DNA from: Comamonadaceae bacterium
GTDB taxonomy: Bacteria > Pseudomonadota > Gammaproteobacteria > Burkholderiales > Burkholderiaceae_C
Assembly (NCBI GenBank): GCA_947454955.1
Contig: CANGLW010000019.1
Span: 1 to 53,270 of the forward strand
DNA length: 53,270 nucleotides
Direction: 5' to 3'
In this document: positions 17,088-26,328 of the stretch, in pieces
Numbering within the stretch: position 1 is the stretch's first letter
Layout: each line of letters begins with the position of its first letter
Notes under the pieces: model-generated
The model's input: the letters and a program-made list of their open reading frames with translations, nothing else
Told to the model about the DNA's origin: nothing
The model's database searches: none
Program-made: the position numbers and the translations under genes

Positions 17088-17100
17088 GGGCTAGCCTTGG

Positions 17101-19026
17101 TCAGCGCGCCACGCTTTGGATCAGCGTGTCAAACAGGTTCTGTGCGACTTGCAGCATCTTGCCGCTGGCCTGGTAGGCCTGCTGGTACTGCAGCATCTTG
17201 GCGGCCTCTTCGTCCAGGTTCACACCCGCCACACCGCTGCGGTCTTTCTCCAGATTCACCGCGATGTTGGTGGACACCTCAGCGGCGGACTGCGCGCTTT
17301 GCACCCGTGTGCCGATGTTGGCAATCAAGCTGGCGTAGCCATCGATCATCGGCCCGCCGTCAAAGGTCACGCTGTCGCGCAAGTCCAGCATGTTCTGTGC
17401 GTTGCCGCCGTCTGAGGAGGTGTTGGGCCGCACCACAATCACATCACCGGCCATGGGCGAACCTTGCAGGGTCAGCGTCCAGCCGCTGCCTGCGGGCGCG
17501 CTGTACTCAATCGCTTGGCCGGGTGCGTAGTTGTGAAAGGTGGGCGGCAGGCTGGTGTCGTCTGAGCGGATGTACTGCCCCGCATTGGTGAAGGTCAGGG
17601 TGACCGCTGGCGGCACGGGTAAGGATCGCGTCACCACTTTGTCGAGGGCCAAGGTGCCTTGGTTGTTGGCGTGGGCAGTGGCCCCCACCGGGCTGGACAT
17701 GGCCAAGCCGCGTGGCGAAGAAAAGCCTACAAACATACCGTCGGCCATCCCATCAAGTGGCTTAAGGACAAAGCGGTCACCGATCTGTGCGGGGCCTGCG
17801 CTGGTGTCGATGGTAAAGCTCAGACCATCGAGTTCCATGGCCTGACCTAAAGCCAGATTGAATGGCGTGGTTTTGCCGTCGCTCACACGCGTCAGGGTCA
17901 CATCGGTGGGTGAGGTGAATAGCACCTCGTAATCTGAGGCCACCAATTCAGGCACACCAGAAGGTTGTGTTTGCAAGGCCACGCTCATCTTGGCAGAGCC
18001 TGTGTTGGTGGTGGCGGCAAAGCCCGGTGGCATGCTGGCCATCTTGAACATGGCTTGCCCGGCCTGGCCATTGAGGTCAAAGCCCAAGGCTTGCTGGTCG
18101 TTGATTTTCGTGCCGATGGCCAGGCTCATGCGCGAGAGTAAATTACGCGCATCCACCAGGTCGCGGTTTTGAAAACGCAGCAAACCTGAGGCTTCACCAC
18201 CGCCCATGACCTGCTCGTCTAAAAGCTGCGGCGCGCTGCCGCCAAACGACACCGCCAGCTTGCTGATGTGGGGGTTGTTGAAGGGGTCGTTGGCAATGGC
18301 CACTGTGCCTGCATTGCCGCCCAGCACCAGGGGCTGACTACCTGCCAGAAACACACTCACCGAGCCATCAGAGTTGGGCACGCTGGTGGTTTGCACCAAC
18401 TGGTTGAGGTCGCGGATCATCTGGTCACGGCGATCCAAGAGGTCATTGGGTGTTTGGCCTGAACCCAGGGCATAGGTGATCTGGTCGTTGGACTGCGCGA
18501 TTTGCGCGGCCAACTGATTGATCACATTCGCATCGGCTTTGAGTTGGCTCACTGTGCCCACTTGCAGGTCATTGAGCTGGCTGGCCGTGGCGCGAAAACG
18601 CGCGGCCATTTCATCGGCACGGGTCAGCACCACCGAGCGTGCGGTGAGGTCATTGGGGGCATTGGCAATGTCAGAAAACGCGTTGAGCAAATTGCCCACC
18701 GATGCACCCAGGCCACTGGGGCCGCCTTGAAACGAAGCCTCCAGCGTGATGAGGTTGTCTTTGCGTGTTTGATCAGCGGCCGAGACCGATTGGGCCAAGG
18801 TGGCCTGCTTGGTCAGAAAGTCGCTGTAGCTGCGCTGAATCGCCACCAGCGTCACACCCTTGCCGTAATACCCGCCACCGGTGAACTGCCCCGGGATGTT
18901 CTGCAGAATCACCGACTGGCGCGAGTAGCCCGGCGTGTTGACGTTGGCAATGTTGTTGCCCACCGTCTGCAGCGCGGCCTGGTTGGCCGTCAAAGCACTG
19001 GCACTGATGTTGAGTAAGCCGCTCAT
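17101..19026 (-). CDS. flgK: Flagellar hook-associated protein FlgK (HAP1)
   Basis: FlgK caps the hook and forms the first junction zone. The 641-residue product begins with the rod/hook-type motif LLNISASALTANQAALQTVGNNIANVNTPGYSRQ split over residues 4-37 and ends with a conserved helical tail (NLDEEAAKMLQYQQAYQASG then MLQVAQNLFDTLIQSV). The middle is variable, as usual in FlgK. The stop lies 13 bp from flgL and the start 3 bp after the flgJ stop. FlgN, the export chaperone for FlgK and FlgL, is encoded at 27477. Confidence 0.96.
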   Translation of the reverse strand: MSGLLNISASALTANQAALQTVGNNIANVNTPGYSRQSVILQNIPGQFTGGGYYGKGVTLVAIQRSYSDFLTKQATLAQSVSAADQTRKDNLITLEASFQGGPSGLGASVGNLLNAFSDIANAPNDLTARSVVLTRADEMAARFRATASQLNDLQVGTVSQLKADANVINQLAAQIAQSNDQITYALGSGQTPNDLLDRRDQMIRDLNQLVQTTSVPNSDGSVSVFLAGSQPLVLGGNAGTVAIANDPFNNPHISKLAVSFGGSAPQLLDEQVMGGGEASGLLRFQNRDLVDARNLLSRMSLAIGTKINDQQALGFDLNGQAGQAMFKMASMPPGFAATTNTGSAKMSVALQTQPSGVPELVASDYEVLFTSPTDVTLTRVSDGKTTPFNLALGQAMELDGLSFTIDTSAGPAQIGDRFVLKPLDGMADGMFVGFSSPRGLAMSSPVGATAHANNQGTLALDKVVTRSLPVPPAVTLTFTNAGQYIRSDDTSLPPTFHNYAPGQAIEYSAPAGSGWTLTLQGSPMAGDVIVVRPNTSSDGGNAQNMLDLRDSVTFDGGPMIDGYASLIANIGTRVQSAQSAAEVSTNIAVNLEKDRSGVAGVNLDEEAAKMLQYQQAYQASGKMLQVAQNLFDTLIQSVAR

Positions 19027-19029
19027 GCA

Positions 19030-19908
19030 TCAACCCAAGGCGCGTTGCAGGTTGAGCGCGCTGTTGATGGCGCGGCTGAGTTTGTTGGCGTAGTCCGGGT
19101 CGGTGGCATAACCGGCTTGCTGCAAACCGCTGGCATACGCATAGGCCGATCCGGTTTGCTCACGCGCTTTGGCATAACGCGGGCTTTGCGAAATCATGCG
19201 CGCGTAATCTTTGAACGAGGCTTCGTAAGAGTCGTAAGCCCGAAAGCGTGCGGTGGTTTGCTGAGGCACACCGTTCACATACTCGGTGGTGGTGACCTCG
19301 GCCACCTTGCCCTTCCAGTTCGCGCCAGCCTTCATCGCAAACAGGTTGAAGGACGGTGTGCCGTCTTTCATTTTGATTTCACGCTGGCCCCACCCGGTTT
19401 CATGCCCGGCTTGCCCAATCATGTAAGCCGCAGGGATGCCGCTGTCTTGCGCCACACGCTTGGCTACCGCGTCATGCTGCTGCACAAAGCCGCTTTGCTT
19501 GAGGCTGGCAGGGCTTTTGTTCGTTGCGCTGGGGGTCGCGTTGGCTTGAACAGCGGTGGCTTTGTGGGTGCTCACCTGTGGCGCGGCCGCTGCACTTTGG
19601 CGGGTGAGTTGCTGCGCAATCAAATCCGACAAGCCGCCAGGGCGTCCCGACATTTGGGTGGCAAATTGTTGGTCCAGCAGGTCTTGGCCGAGGTCGCCTT
19701 GCGCGCTATCGAGCATCCCCGATTTCATCGTGGCTTCGCGCATGCTTTTGATGAGCTCGCGCATGAACAGCGATTCAAGTTGCTTGGCCGCTTCTTGAAT
19801 GGCAGCGGGCGTTTGTTGACCCGATTGGTATTTGAGCGCGTTGAGCGACTTGGCGTCTGCTGCCAGCGCATCGCGTGGAGACAGGTTGTTCAAAGGTGCG
19901 AGGCTCAT
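19030..19908 (-). CDS. flgJ: Peptidoglycan hydrolase and rod-capping protein FlgJ
   Basis: FlgJ scaffolds rod assembly and opens the murein layer. The 292-residue product has the two expected parts: an N-terminal rod-cap domain (QLESLFMRELIKSMREATMK near residues 43-62) and, after an Ala/Ser/Thr-rich linker (about 105-140), a C-terminal glucosaminidase domain whose catalytic Glu lies in GQAGHETGWGQREI near 171. Two-domain FlgJ is typical of beta- and gammaproteobacteria. The ATG overlaps the flgI stop by one base (TGATG), implying coupled translation. Confidence 0.95.
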   Translation of the reverse strand: MSLAPLNNLSPRDALAADAKSLNALKYQSGQQTPAAIQEAAKQLESLFMRELIKSMREATMKSGMLDSAQGDLGQDLLDQQFATQMSGRPGGLSDLIAQQLTRQSAAAAPQVSTHKATAVQANATPSATNKSPASLKQSGFVQQHDAVAKRVAQDSGIPAAYMIGQAGHETGWGQREIKMKDGTPSFNLFAMKAGANWKGKVAEVTTTEYVNGVPQQTTARFRAYDSYEASFKDYARMISQSPRYAKAREQTGSAYAYASGLQQAGYATDPDYANKLSRAINSALNLQRALG

Positions 19909-21020
19909 CAGATCACCTCCAGCTCAGCGTTGAGGGCGCCCGCTGCCTTGATGGCTTGCAGAATCGCCAGCAGGTCTTGCGGTGTGGCGCCCAGCGCATT
20001 GAGCGCGCGCACCACATCAGCCAGCTGCGGTGCGGCGGGCAGTTGCATCAAGATGCCGGGCTCTTGTTTGATCTCGATGTTGGCTTTTTCTGCCACCACG
20101 GTTTGACCCTGCGAGAAAGGCCCGGGCTGGCTGATGATGGGTGTGGCGCTGATGCTCACCGACAAGTTGCCATGTGCGATGGCACAGGGCCCCAAGGTCA
20201 CGGCCTGGTTGAGCACGATCGAGCCGGTGCGTGAGTTGATCACCACCTTGGCCGAGGGTGTGGGCTGGTCCAGGGTGAGCTCTTCCATCTCAGCCAAAAA
20301 GTTCACACGCGCATTGGGTTCGGTGGGGGCTTGCACCTCGATGCTGCGCCCATCGAGCGAGGTGGCCACACCTGGCCCGAAGCGGCGGTTGATGGCCTCG
20401 GCCACGCGCCGTGCAGTTTGGAAGTTGCTGGCATCAAGCCCCAAGCGGATGCGGTCGCCGTCTTGCAAAGGCGTGGGAATCGCACGTTCAATTTGCGCGC
20501 CATTCGGAATGCGGCCTGCACTGAGGTGGTTGATCTGCACCTTGCTGCCACCTGCGGAAGCGCCCGCACCGGCCACCACCAAATTGCCTTGGGCCAGCGC
20601 GTAAATCTCACCATCAGCACCACGCAGCGGCGTGGTGATGAGCATGCCGCCCTTGAGGGATTTTGCATTGCCCATGGACGACACATTCACATCCACCGAT
20701 TGACCCGGCCGTGCGAAGGCAGGCAACTGCGCGGTGACCAAGACCGCGGCCACGTTTTTGAGCTGCAAGCGCGAGAGCGCATCGGCCGGCAGGCTGATGC
20801 CCATCTGTTGCAAGTAGTTGGTCAGGCCCTGGGTGGTGTAGGGCATTTGGGTGGTTTGGTCGCCCGTGCCATCGAGCCCCACCACCAAACCAAAACCGGT
20901 GAGCTGGTTGCTGCGCACGCCTTCAATGGCTGCAATCTCTTTGATGCGCGAAGCCTGCGCGCTCAGCATGAAGCTGCACAACACACCAGCGATGAACAAC
21001 AGGCGCAGTGTCACAGGCAT
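19908..21020 (-). CDS. flgI: Flagellar P-ring protein FlgI
   Basis: FlgI polymerises round the rod in the periplasm to form the P ring. The 370-residue product has a Sec signal peptide ending in MLSAQA (about residue 23), then RIKEIAAIEGVRSNQLTGFGLVVGLDGTGD, typical of the family, split by VRSNQL. The C-terminus shows LMQLPAAPQLADVVRALNALGATPQDLLAIL. FlgA at 26329 is its assembly chaperone. A GGAGA ribosome site lies 8 bp before the ATG at 21020. It starts 55 bp after flgH and overlaps flgJ by one base. Confidence 0.96.
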   Translation of the reverse strand: MPVTLRLLFIAGVLCSFMLSAQASRIKEIAAIEGVRSNQLTGFGLVVGLDGTGDQTTQMPYTTQGLTNYLQQMGISLPADALSRLQLKNVAAVLVTAQLPAFARPGQSVDVNVSSMGNAKSLKGGMLITTPLRGADGEIYALAQGNLVVAGAGASAGGSKVQINHLSAGRIPNGAQIERAIPTPLQDGDRIRLGLDASNFQTARRVAEAINRRFGPGVATSLDGRSIEVQAPTEPNARVNFLAEMEELTLDQPTPSAKVVINSRTGSIVLNQAVTLGPCAIAHGNLSVSISATPIISQPGPFSQGQTVVAEKANIEIKQEPGILMQLPAAPQLADVVRALNALGATPQDLLAILQAIKAAGALNAELEVI

Positions 21021-21075
21021 GGTTCAAGTTCTCCGCAACAGGGCCGATAAATCCGATAACTCATTCTCTGGCCCT

Positions 21076-21756
21076 TCACAGCGGCCAAACGCTGAAAAAG
21101 AAACGCGATAGCCAACCCGTTGTCTGCGCTTCATCGGTGGCGCCGCGACCACGTGAGGCCACCCGCACATTGGCCACTTGGCTGGAACTCACCACACTGC
21201 CCGGCAAAATCGCGCGCGGATCCACCGTGCCCGAGAAGCGCAGCACATCCACGTTTTGGTTCACCCCAATTTGTTTTTCACCGACCACCACCAAGTGCCC
21301 GTTAGGCAGCACTTCGCTCACCGTGGCGGTGATGGAGCCGATGAAGGTGTTGGCGCTCTCGGTGCCGCCTTTGCCCGCAAAGTCGCTCGCTGAATTCGCA
21401 CCGATGCCCCCCAAGGGGCCTGAGCCCGCCGGAAAATTCACACCAGGTAGCGCAGTGATGCCCGAGCTGTTCGAGCTGGTGCGGTTGGCGGTGGATGTGG
21501 ACTTCTGACTGGCCGTGACGTTTTCGGTGATTTGGATGGTCAGCGTGTCGCCCAGATTGCGCGCGCGGCGGTCTTCGAAGGTGGGGCGGTAGTTGCCGCT
21601 TTGGAACAAACTGCCGGTGGCCGTGCGTGGCGCGGGTGTGCTGTAGACCTGCGGCTGAGGCTCGGCAAAGTCTACTTTCACAGGTTGCGGCAGGCTTTGA
21701 CACGCCGCCAACATCGAGCAACCCAAGAGCACCACCAAAGCGAAGCGTTGCCGCAT
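21076..21756 (-). CDS. flgH: Flagellar L-ring lipoprotein FlgH
   Basis: FlgH forms the outer-membrane L ring. The 226-residue product has a lipoprotein signal peptide with lipobox LAAC (Cys near residue 19), followed by the family features GSLFQSGNYRPTFEDRRARNLGDTLTI (read in two halves around residue 55) and NGHLVVVGEKQIGVNQ with VSGVVDP replaced by FSGTVDPRAI. The ATG at 21756 overlaps the flgG stop by one base; an in-frame TTG one codon earlier is less likely to be used. Confidence 0.95.
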   Translation of the reverse strand: MRQRFALVVLLGCSMLAACQSLPQPVKVDFAEPQPQVYSTPAPRTATGSLFQSGNYRPTFEDRRARNLGDTLTIQITENVTASQKSTSTANRTSSNSSGITALPGVNFPAGSGPLGGIGANSASDFAGKGGTESANTFIGSITATVSEVLPNGHLVVVGEKQIGVNQNVDVLRFSGTVDPRAILPGSVVSSSQVANVRVASRGRGATDEAQTTGWLSRFFFSVWPL

Positions 21757-22538
21757 CAAAGTTGTCCCAGCTTTTGCAGCATCTGGTCAGAGGTTTGCAC
21801 CGCTTTGGAGTTCATCTCGTAAGCGCGTTGCGTCTGGATCATGGTGACCAGTTCTTGCACCACATTCACGTTCGAGGTTTCCAAGTAGCCCTGCATGAGC
21901 TGGCCCAAACCATTCGCACCGGGCGCGCCGGTGTTGGCCTGACCGGAGGCCGCGCTTTCGGCGTACAAGTTTTGGCCGCGCGGCTCCAAGCCTGCGGGGT
22001 TCACAAAACTTGCTAACGCAATCGTGCCGATGGGTTGTGGCGTGGTGTTGCCCGGCAGCATGGCGGTGACCGTGCCATTGGGTGCGATCGACACGCTGCT
22101 GGCGGTGGCTGGGACGGTGATCCCATTGGCAATCGGTAAACCTGTTTGCGTGACCAAGCGCCCCTGTGCGTCCACTTGGAAGGAGCCGTCGCGGGTGTAG
22201 TTGATGCTGCCATCGGGCATGGTGACTTGGAAAAATCCATTGCCCTGAATCGCCACATCCAGGTTGTTGGTGGACTGCTGCACACTGCCTTGGGTGAAGG
22301 ACCGGCTGGTGGCCACGGTGCGCACACCCAGGCCCACTTGCAAGCCGGTGGGCAGCAGGTTTTGCTCAGAGGTGTTGGCGCCCACCTGGCGCAGGTTTTG
22401 GTACATCAAATCTTCAAACACTGCATGCGCGCGCTTAAAGCCATTGGTGGACACGTTGGCCAGGTTGTTGGAAATCACATCGAGCTGCATCTGCTGCGCT
22501 TCCATGCCCGTTTTAGAAATCCACAGAGAATTGATCAT
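21756..22538 (-). CDS. flgG: Flagellar distal rod protein FlgG
   Basis: FlgG forms the distal, driveshaft part of the rod. The 260-residue length is the family norm. The N-terminus [20 protein letters not shown] and the motif [17 protein letters not shown] (about 24-40) are diagnostic, as is the C-terminal [20 protein letters not shown] near 220-239 with [16 protein letters not shown] following. A GGAG motif stands 6 bp before the ATG. It sits 11 bp after flgF. Confidence 0.97.
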   Translation of the reverse strand: MINSLWISKTGMEAQQMQLDVISNNLANVSTNGFKRAHAVFEDLMYQNLRQVGANTSEQNLLPTGLQVGLGVRTVATSRSFTQGSVQQSTNNLDVAIQGNGFFQVTMPDGSINYTRDGSFQVDAQGRLVTQTGLPIANGITVPATASSVSIAPNGTVTAMLPGNTTPQPIGTIALASFVNPAGLEPRGQNLYAESAASGQANTGAPGANGLGQLMQGYLETSNVNVVQELVTMIQTQRAYEMNSKAVQTSDQMLQKLGQL

Positions 22539-22549
22539 GGTTGTCTCCT

Positions 22550-23284
22550 TCAGCCTTGCAGGCTGAGCAATTGACCGGCTGAGCGGTCGTTGGATTCGGC
22601 GTTTTGCAGCAGGCGCATTTGCACTTCAAACTCACGCGCGCTTTGGATGATGCCCACCATGGTTTCCACGGTGTTCACATTCGAGCCCTCCAGCACACCC
22701 ACTTGGATGCGCGCGGTCGGGTTGTTGGGCAAAGGGTCACCACCCGCGGTACGGAACAAGCCGTCTTCTCCGCGCGTGAGCGGGCCTTCGGCGGTAGCCA
22801 CTTTGAGCCTGCCTACCGTTGACGCCGGTTGGTTGCCCACCTTGGCGCTCACCGTGCCATCAAAGCCCAGACTTACCGTGGCACCAGGCGGGATGGCGAT
22901 AGGTGCACCGCCATCAGACAACACGGTCAAGCCATTACCCGTCACCAGGTTGCCCTCGGCAGAAATTTCAAACGCACCGTTGCGGGTGTAGGCCTCGGTG
23001 CCGTCCAAACCCTGCACCGCGAACCACTGCTTGCCACCGGTCATCGCATCCAGGTCACGTCCGGTGCGTTGTGCGGGGCCGGCGGCGTCCGAGTAGCCCG
23101 CGGTGGCTTCCAGGGCGAAGACCCGTGTGGGTGTGCCGTCGCCGCGCACCGGAACCGCACGGTAGGCCGAGAGCTCGGCGCGAAAGCCGTTGGTGGTGGC
23201 ATTGGCCAAGTTGTTGGCCAGCACCGACTGGCGATGCGCCGCCGCGTTGGCCCCGCTCATGGCGGTGTAGATCAGGCGGTCCAT
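22550..23284 (-). CDS. flgF: Flagellar proximal rod protein FlgF
   Basis: FlgF is a component of the proximal rod. The 244-residue product begins [20 protein letters not shown], followed by the rod motif [17 protein letters not shown] near residues 22-38. It ends with the shared helix [20 protein letters not shown] and [20 protein letters not shown]. It follows flgE by 7 bp and precedes flgG by 11 bp. Confidence 0.96.
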   Translation of the reverse strand: MDRLIYTAMSGANAAAHRQSVLANNLANATTNGFRAELSAYRAVPVRGDGTPTRVFALEATAGYSDAAGPAQRTGRDLDAMTGGKQWFAVQGLDGTEAYTRNGAFEISAEGNLVTGNGLTVLSDGGAPIAIPPGATVSLGFDGTVSAKVGNQPASTVGRLKVATAEGPLTRGEDGLFRTAGGDPLPNNPTARIQVGVLEGSNVNTVETMVGIIQSAREFEVQMRLLQNAESNDRSAGQLLSLQG

Positions 23285-23291
23285 CGCTCAA

Positions 23292-24656
23292 TCAACGCAG
23301 GTTCACCAAAGACTGCAAAGCTTGGTCTTGCGTCTTGATGGTTTGCACATTGGCCTGGTAGCTGCGTTGCGCGGTCATCATGTTGACCAGCTCGGCGGTC
23401 AAGTCCACGTTCGATTCTTCCAGCGCGCCAGAGCGCAGCTTGCCGAACTTCCCACTGCCCGGTGAGCCTTGAATGGGCTGGCCTGATTTGTCGGTCTCAG
23501 CCCAGTTGCCTGCACCTATGGGTTTGAGGCCCTGCACATTGCGAAAGTCCACCATCGAGATTTGCGAGTTCACCTGGGTCTGACCGTTGGAGTACGAGGT
23601 GGTGACCTTGCCATCGTCGCCAATGGTGATGCCTGTCAAGTCGCCGGCGGTGTAACCGTCTTGACGCAAATCGGTGACGGAGAACGAGGTGCCGTATTGC
23701 GTGGCCTTGCCGATGTTCAAGTTCACATTGAATTGGCCGATGGCTGAGTTGGGTGATTGCAGTTTGATCACGCCACCGGTGCCCACAATCGGGGCGCCTG
23801 TGTTGTCGAGGTACTTGCTGAACTTGCCACTGGCATCAAACACAATCTTGAACATGCAGCCCGAGCTCATGTAAGCGCTGGTGCTGCCCGGTGGCGTGGC
23901 GGCCAGTGCAGCTTTGTTGTCCGCAGAGGTCTGGGCGTTGGCAGCCAAGGCGGTGGTGCCGGAAGCTTTGGTGCGCTCGTCAAACACTTCCCAGGTGTCT
24001 TCCAACACGGGTGGCACGGCGTTTTTGTCCGGCCCAGATTTCACAAAATACAAATTCACCGGCACCACCACACCCTGCGAGTCGTAGGCGTTGATGGACG
24101 TGCCGTAGGTCTCAATCGCGGTGGGGGGGATGGTGTTGGTGGCCGCAGCCGCCTTGGCTGGCAGGTTGAACTCTGCGGTGATGGTACTGGTCACCTTGGC
24201 CGGCAGGGGCGCACCCGTGGGCACCACCAGGGGTGAAGGTGTCACGCTGGTGGGGGCACCCGTGGCCGGATCAATTTGAAAGCCCAAGACATTCGCGCCT
24301 TCGTTGGTCACGATGTTGCCCACGTTGTCGAGCTTGAACTGGCCGTTGCGTGAATAGGCCAGGCTTTTGTCGGGCAGTTGCAGCTGGAAAAAACCATTGC
24401 CGTTGATGGCCACATCCAGGTTGTTGCCGGTGACGTTGATGTTGCCTTGCGAGAACTCTTGCGAGACGGTAGACACCGCCACACCAATGCCCGCACCTGC
24501 GGTGTCGCCTGCACTCAAGGCCGAGGAGACCAGCGAGCTGAATTCAGCACGCGAGGCTTTCATGCCCACGGTTTGTGCGTTGGCGATGTTGTTGCCAATC
24601 ACATCCAGACTTTTGGTGGCCGAATTCAGGCCTGACAAACCTGCTTGAAAACTCAT
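23292..24656 (-). CDS. flgE: Flagellar hook protein FlgE
   Basis: FlgE polymerises into the hook, the universal joint between rod and filament. The true start is the ATG at 24656 (MSFQAGLSGLNSATKSLDVI), giving 454 residues; the open frame extends upstream into flgD but without homologous sequence. IGNNIANAQTVGMKASRAEF near residues 20-39 and the C-terminal ALEESNVDLTAELVNMMTAQ with RSYQANVQTIKTQDQALQ identify it. The Ala/Thr-rich centre is the surface-exposed, variable part. It lies 11 bp after flgD, whose product caps the growing hook. Confidence 0.96.
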   Translation of the reverse strand: MSFQAGLSGLNSATKSLDVIGNNIANAQTVGMKASRAEFSSLVSSALSAGDTAGAGIGVAVSTVSQEFSQGNINVTGNNLDVAINGNGFFQLQLPDKSLAYSRNGQFKLDNVGNIVTNEGANVLGFQIDPATGAPTSVTPSPLVVPTGAPLPAKVTSTITAEFNLPAKAAAATNTIPPTAIETYGTSINAYDSQGVVVPVNLYFVKSGPDKNAVPPVLEDTWEVFDERTKASGTTALAANAQTSADNKAALAATPPGSTSAYMSSGCMFKIVFDASGKFSKYLDNTGAPIVGTGGVIKLQSPNSAIGQFNVNLNIGKATQYGTSFSVTDLRQDGYTAGDLTGITIGDDGKVTTSYSNGQTQVNSQISMVDFRNVQGLKPIGAGNWAETDKSGQPIQGSPGSGKFGKLRSGALEESNVDLTAELVNMMTAQRSYQANVQTIKTQDQALQSLVNLR

Positions 24657-24667
24657 GGGTTGCTTCC

Positions 24668-25321
24668 TTAAAGAATGGTTTTGACGGCGCTGTAGGGCAA
24701 GGTGCTGCCGCTTTGCATCTGCAGTTGCAAGCCGGCGCCGGTGTTGCTCACCCCGGTGACCACACCGACCGAAAGTGGTGTGGCAGACACGGCGGCTGTG
24801 CCTTTGGTGGCCGTTACTTTGAACGTAGGGTTGCCCGCTTGGGTGTAGTTGGTAGCGTCCCACACAAAGGGTTGTTGCCCTGCGGGCATGGCACCCAGCG
24901 CCAAGGTGTCGAGCACCTGACCTGTGGGCGCCATGACCTGCACGGTGACTTTGTCAGCAGGACCTGCCAAGTTCACAGCGGCTTGCGCGGTGTTGCCTTG
25001 AACGCTCAAGGTGTTGCCCTCATGCAGCACTTGGTGACCCACCAAGGTGGTGCTTTGCAAGGCTTGCAAGGTGTCGAACTGCGAGGCCAAGCCCTTGACC
25101 GTGTCGTTGAGTTGCTGAAGACCACTGACGGTGTTGATCTGCGCCATTTGCGCCGTCATCTGCGCGTTGTCCATCGGGTTCATCGGGTCCTGGTTGTTCA
25201 TTTGCGCCACCAGGAGTTTGAGAAAGCGGTCTTGCATCTCAGCCGCAGAGGTGCTGCCGACCGAGCCGGTACTGATGTTGGGTGGCGAGGCCACGCTGGA
25301 TACGGCAGTGCTCATGGTCAT
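24668..25321 (-). CDS. flgD: Flagellar hook assembly scaffold FlgD
   Basis: FlgD is the temporary cap that places FlgE subunits on the growing hook. The 217-residue product shows the conserved N-terminal stretch MQDRFLKLLVAQMNNQDPMN (residues 28-47) and a following Gln-rich helix, then a C-terminal Ig-like half (VTVQVMAPTGQVLDTLALG near 125-143, PFVWDATNYTQAG near 150). The ATG overlaps the flgC stop as ATGA; a second ATG two codons on is also possible. Confidence 0.94.
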   Translation of the reverse strand: MTMSTAVSSVASPPNISTGSVGSTSAAEMQDRFLKLLVAQMNNQDPMNPMDNAQMTAQMAQINTVSGLQQLNDTVKGLASQFDTLQALQSTTLVGHQVLHEGNTLSVQGNTAQAAVNLAGPADKVTVQVMAPTGQVLDTLALGAMPAGQQPFVWDATNYTQAGNPTFKVTATKGTAAVSATPLSVGVVTGVSNTGAGLQLQMQSGSTLPYSAVKTIL

Positions 25322-25722
25322 TGGCCCATCTGTAAGGTTTTCAGAAGCAGTGTTTTGGCGGTGTTCATCACCTCCACGTTGTTCTGGTAGGAGCGAGAAG
25401 CCGAGATCATGTTGACCATCTCTTCGACCGGGTTCACGTTGGACTGCGTCACATAGCCCTGTGCATCGGCCATGGGGTGGGCCGGGTTGTGGATGCGTCG
25501 TCCGGGGTCTTGGTTTTCGCTGATGGTTTTGACCTTCACGCCCGCGCTGGCTTGCGGCCCCATCGGTACGGTTTCAAACACCACCTGACGGCCTTTGTAA
25601 GACTTGCCGTCTGGCCCGGCCACCGCATCGGCATTGGCCAGGTTGCTGGCCACCACATTGAGCCGCTGCGACTGCGCACTGATGGCACTACCCGATACAC
25701 CAAAAATTGAAAACATGGACAT
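25318..25722 (-). CDS. flgC: Flagellar proximal rod protein FlgC
   Basis: FlgC is a rod subunit. The 134-residue length is typical. It has the N-terminal MSMFSIFGVSGSAISAQSQR, the rod signature VVASNLANADAV near residues 24-35, and the C-terminal VNPVEEMVNMISASRSYQNN with VEVMNTAKTLLLKTL. It starts 12 bp after flgB and overlaps flgD by 4 bp. Confidence 0.96.
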   Translation of the reverse strand: MSMFSIFGVSGSAISAQSQRLNVVASNLANADAVAGPDGKSYKGRQVVFETVPMGPQASAGVKVKTISENQDPGRRIHNPAHPMADAQGYVTQSNVNPVEEMVNMISASRSYQNNVEVMNTAKTLLLKTLQMGQ

Positions 25723-25734
25723 GGTGAACTTTCT

Positions 25735-26166
25735 TCACTGGCCTTGTATGGCACTCAGAATGGTTTTGCTGTAGCCGTTGATGAAACGCAGGGTGGACTC
25801 GTAGCGCACCGCGTTGTCGGTGAAGTTGCTGCGTTCGCGGTCCAGGTCCACCGTGTTGCTGTCCATGCTGGGTTGCGTGACAGGGGCGTAAGCCAGGGCT
25901 TGCCCGATCTGACCTTCGCGCGCTTGCAGCGCCAAGTGACGGGCATGTGTGTGGTGGGTGCTTTTGATGTTGGTGTTGGCTTTGGCGTATGCGTTGTGTT
26001 TGTGGTCCATGGCTTGTTCCATGGCCTGGCGGAAATTGAAATCGCGCGACACATAGCCGGGTGTGTCGGCATTGGCGATGTTGCTCGCAATCAGCCGCTG
26101 TCGCTCAGCCCTGAGTACCAGTGCCCGTGACTGAAACGCCAGGGGATCGGTTAATTTTTCAAACAT
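25735..26166 (-). CDS. flgB: Flagellar proximal rod protein FlgB
   Basis: FlgB is a proximal rod subunit and the first gene of the eleven-gene flgB-L run. The 143-residue product starts MFEKLTDPLAFQSRALVLRA and has IASNIANADTPGYVSRDFNF near residues 26-45 and a C-terminal helix VRYESTLRFINGYSKTILSA. A strong ribosome site (GGAGGTG) stands 7 bp before the ATG. A His/Thr-rich patch at about residues 60-78 is local to this protein. It is divergent from flgA, so both start from the 26167-26328 gap. Confidence 0.95.
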   Translation of the reverse strand: MFEKLTDPLAFQSRALVLRAERQRLIASNIANADTPGYVSRDFNFRQAMEQAMDHKHNAYAKANTNIKSTHHTHARHLALQAREGQIGQALAYAPVTQPSMDSNTVDLDRERSNFTDNAVRYESTLRFINGYSKTILSAIQGQ

Positions 26167-26328
26167 CTCACACCTCCACTGACCCTGGCTGTCCGAGCTG
26201 CTTATGGTGTGGCTCTGGTGTTCAGGGGTGAAATGATTATGGGAAGAACTTTAATTTTTGAGGGTCTGAATTGCTTGAGGATTCGAAGTCATTTCGCACC
26301 CTTGCATGGCTTGATCTTCACTACATTC
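26167..26328. promoter_or_regulatory. Divergent control region of the flgB operon and flgA
   Basis: These 162 bp separate the divergent starts of flgB and flgA and must carry promoters for both. The central part (26235-26265) is AT-rich, with TAAAGTTC on the flgB strand. No convincing FliA or sigma-54 promoter was found; FlhDC-activated sigma-70 promoters are expected for these operons but lack a motif that can be called by eye. Confidence 0.55.

Noticed and set aside
16338-17591. Open frame of about 417 codons opposite flgL and flgK
   Set aside because: It is antisense to two well-supported genes and its translation ends in an Arg/Ser/Trp-rich run typical of a shadow frame.
26186-26201. Possible sigma-54 promoter (TGGC...TGC) upstream of flgA
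   Set aside because: The GG and GC pairs are 11 bp apart instead of 10, which sigma-54 does not tolerate well.
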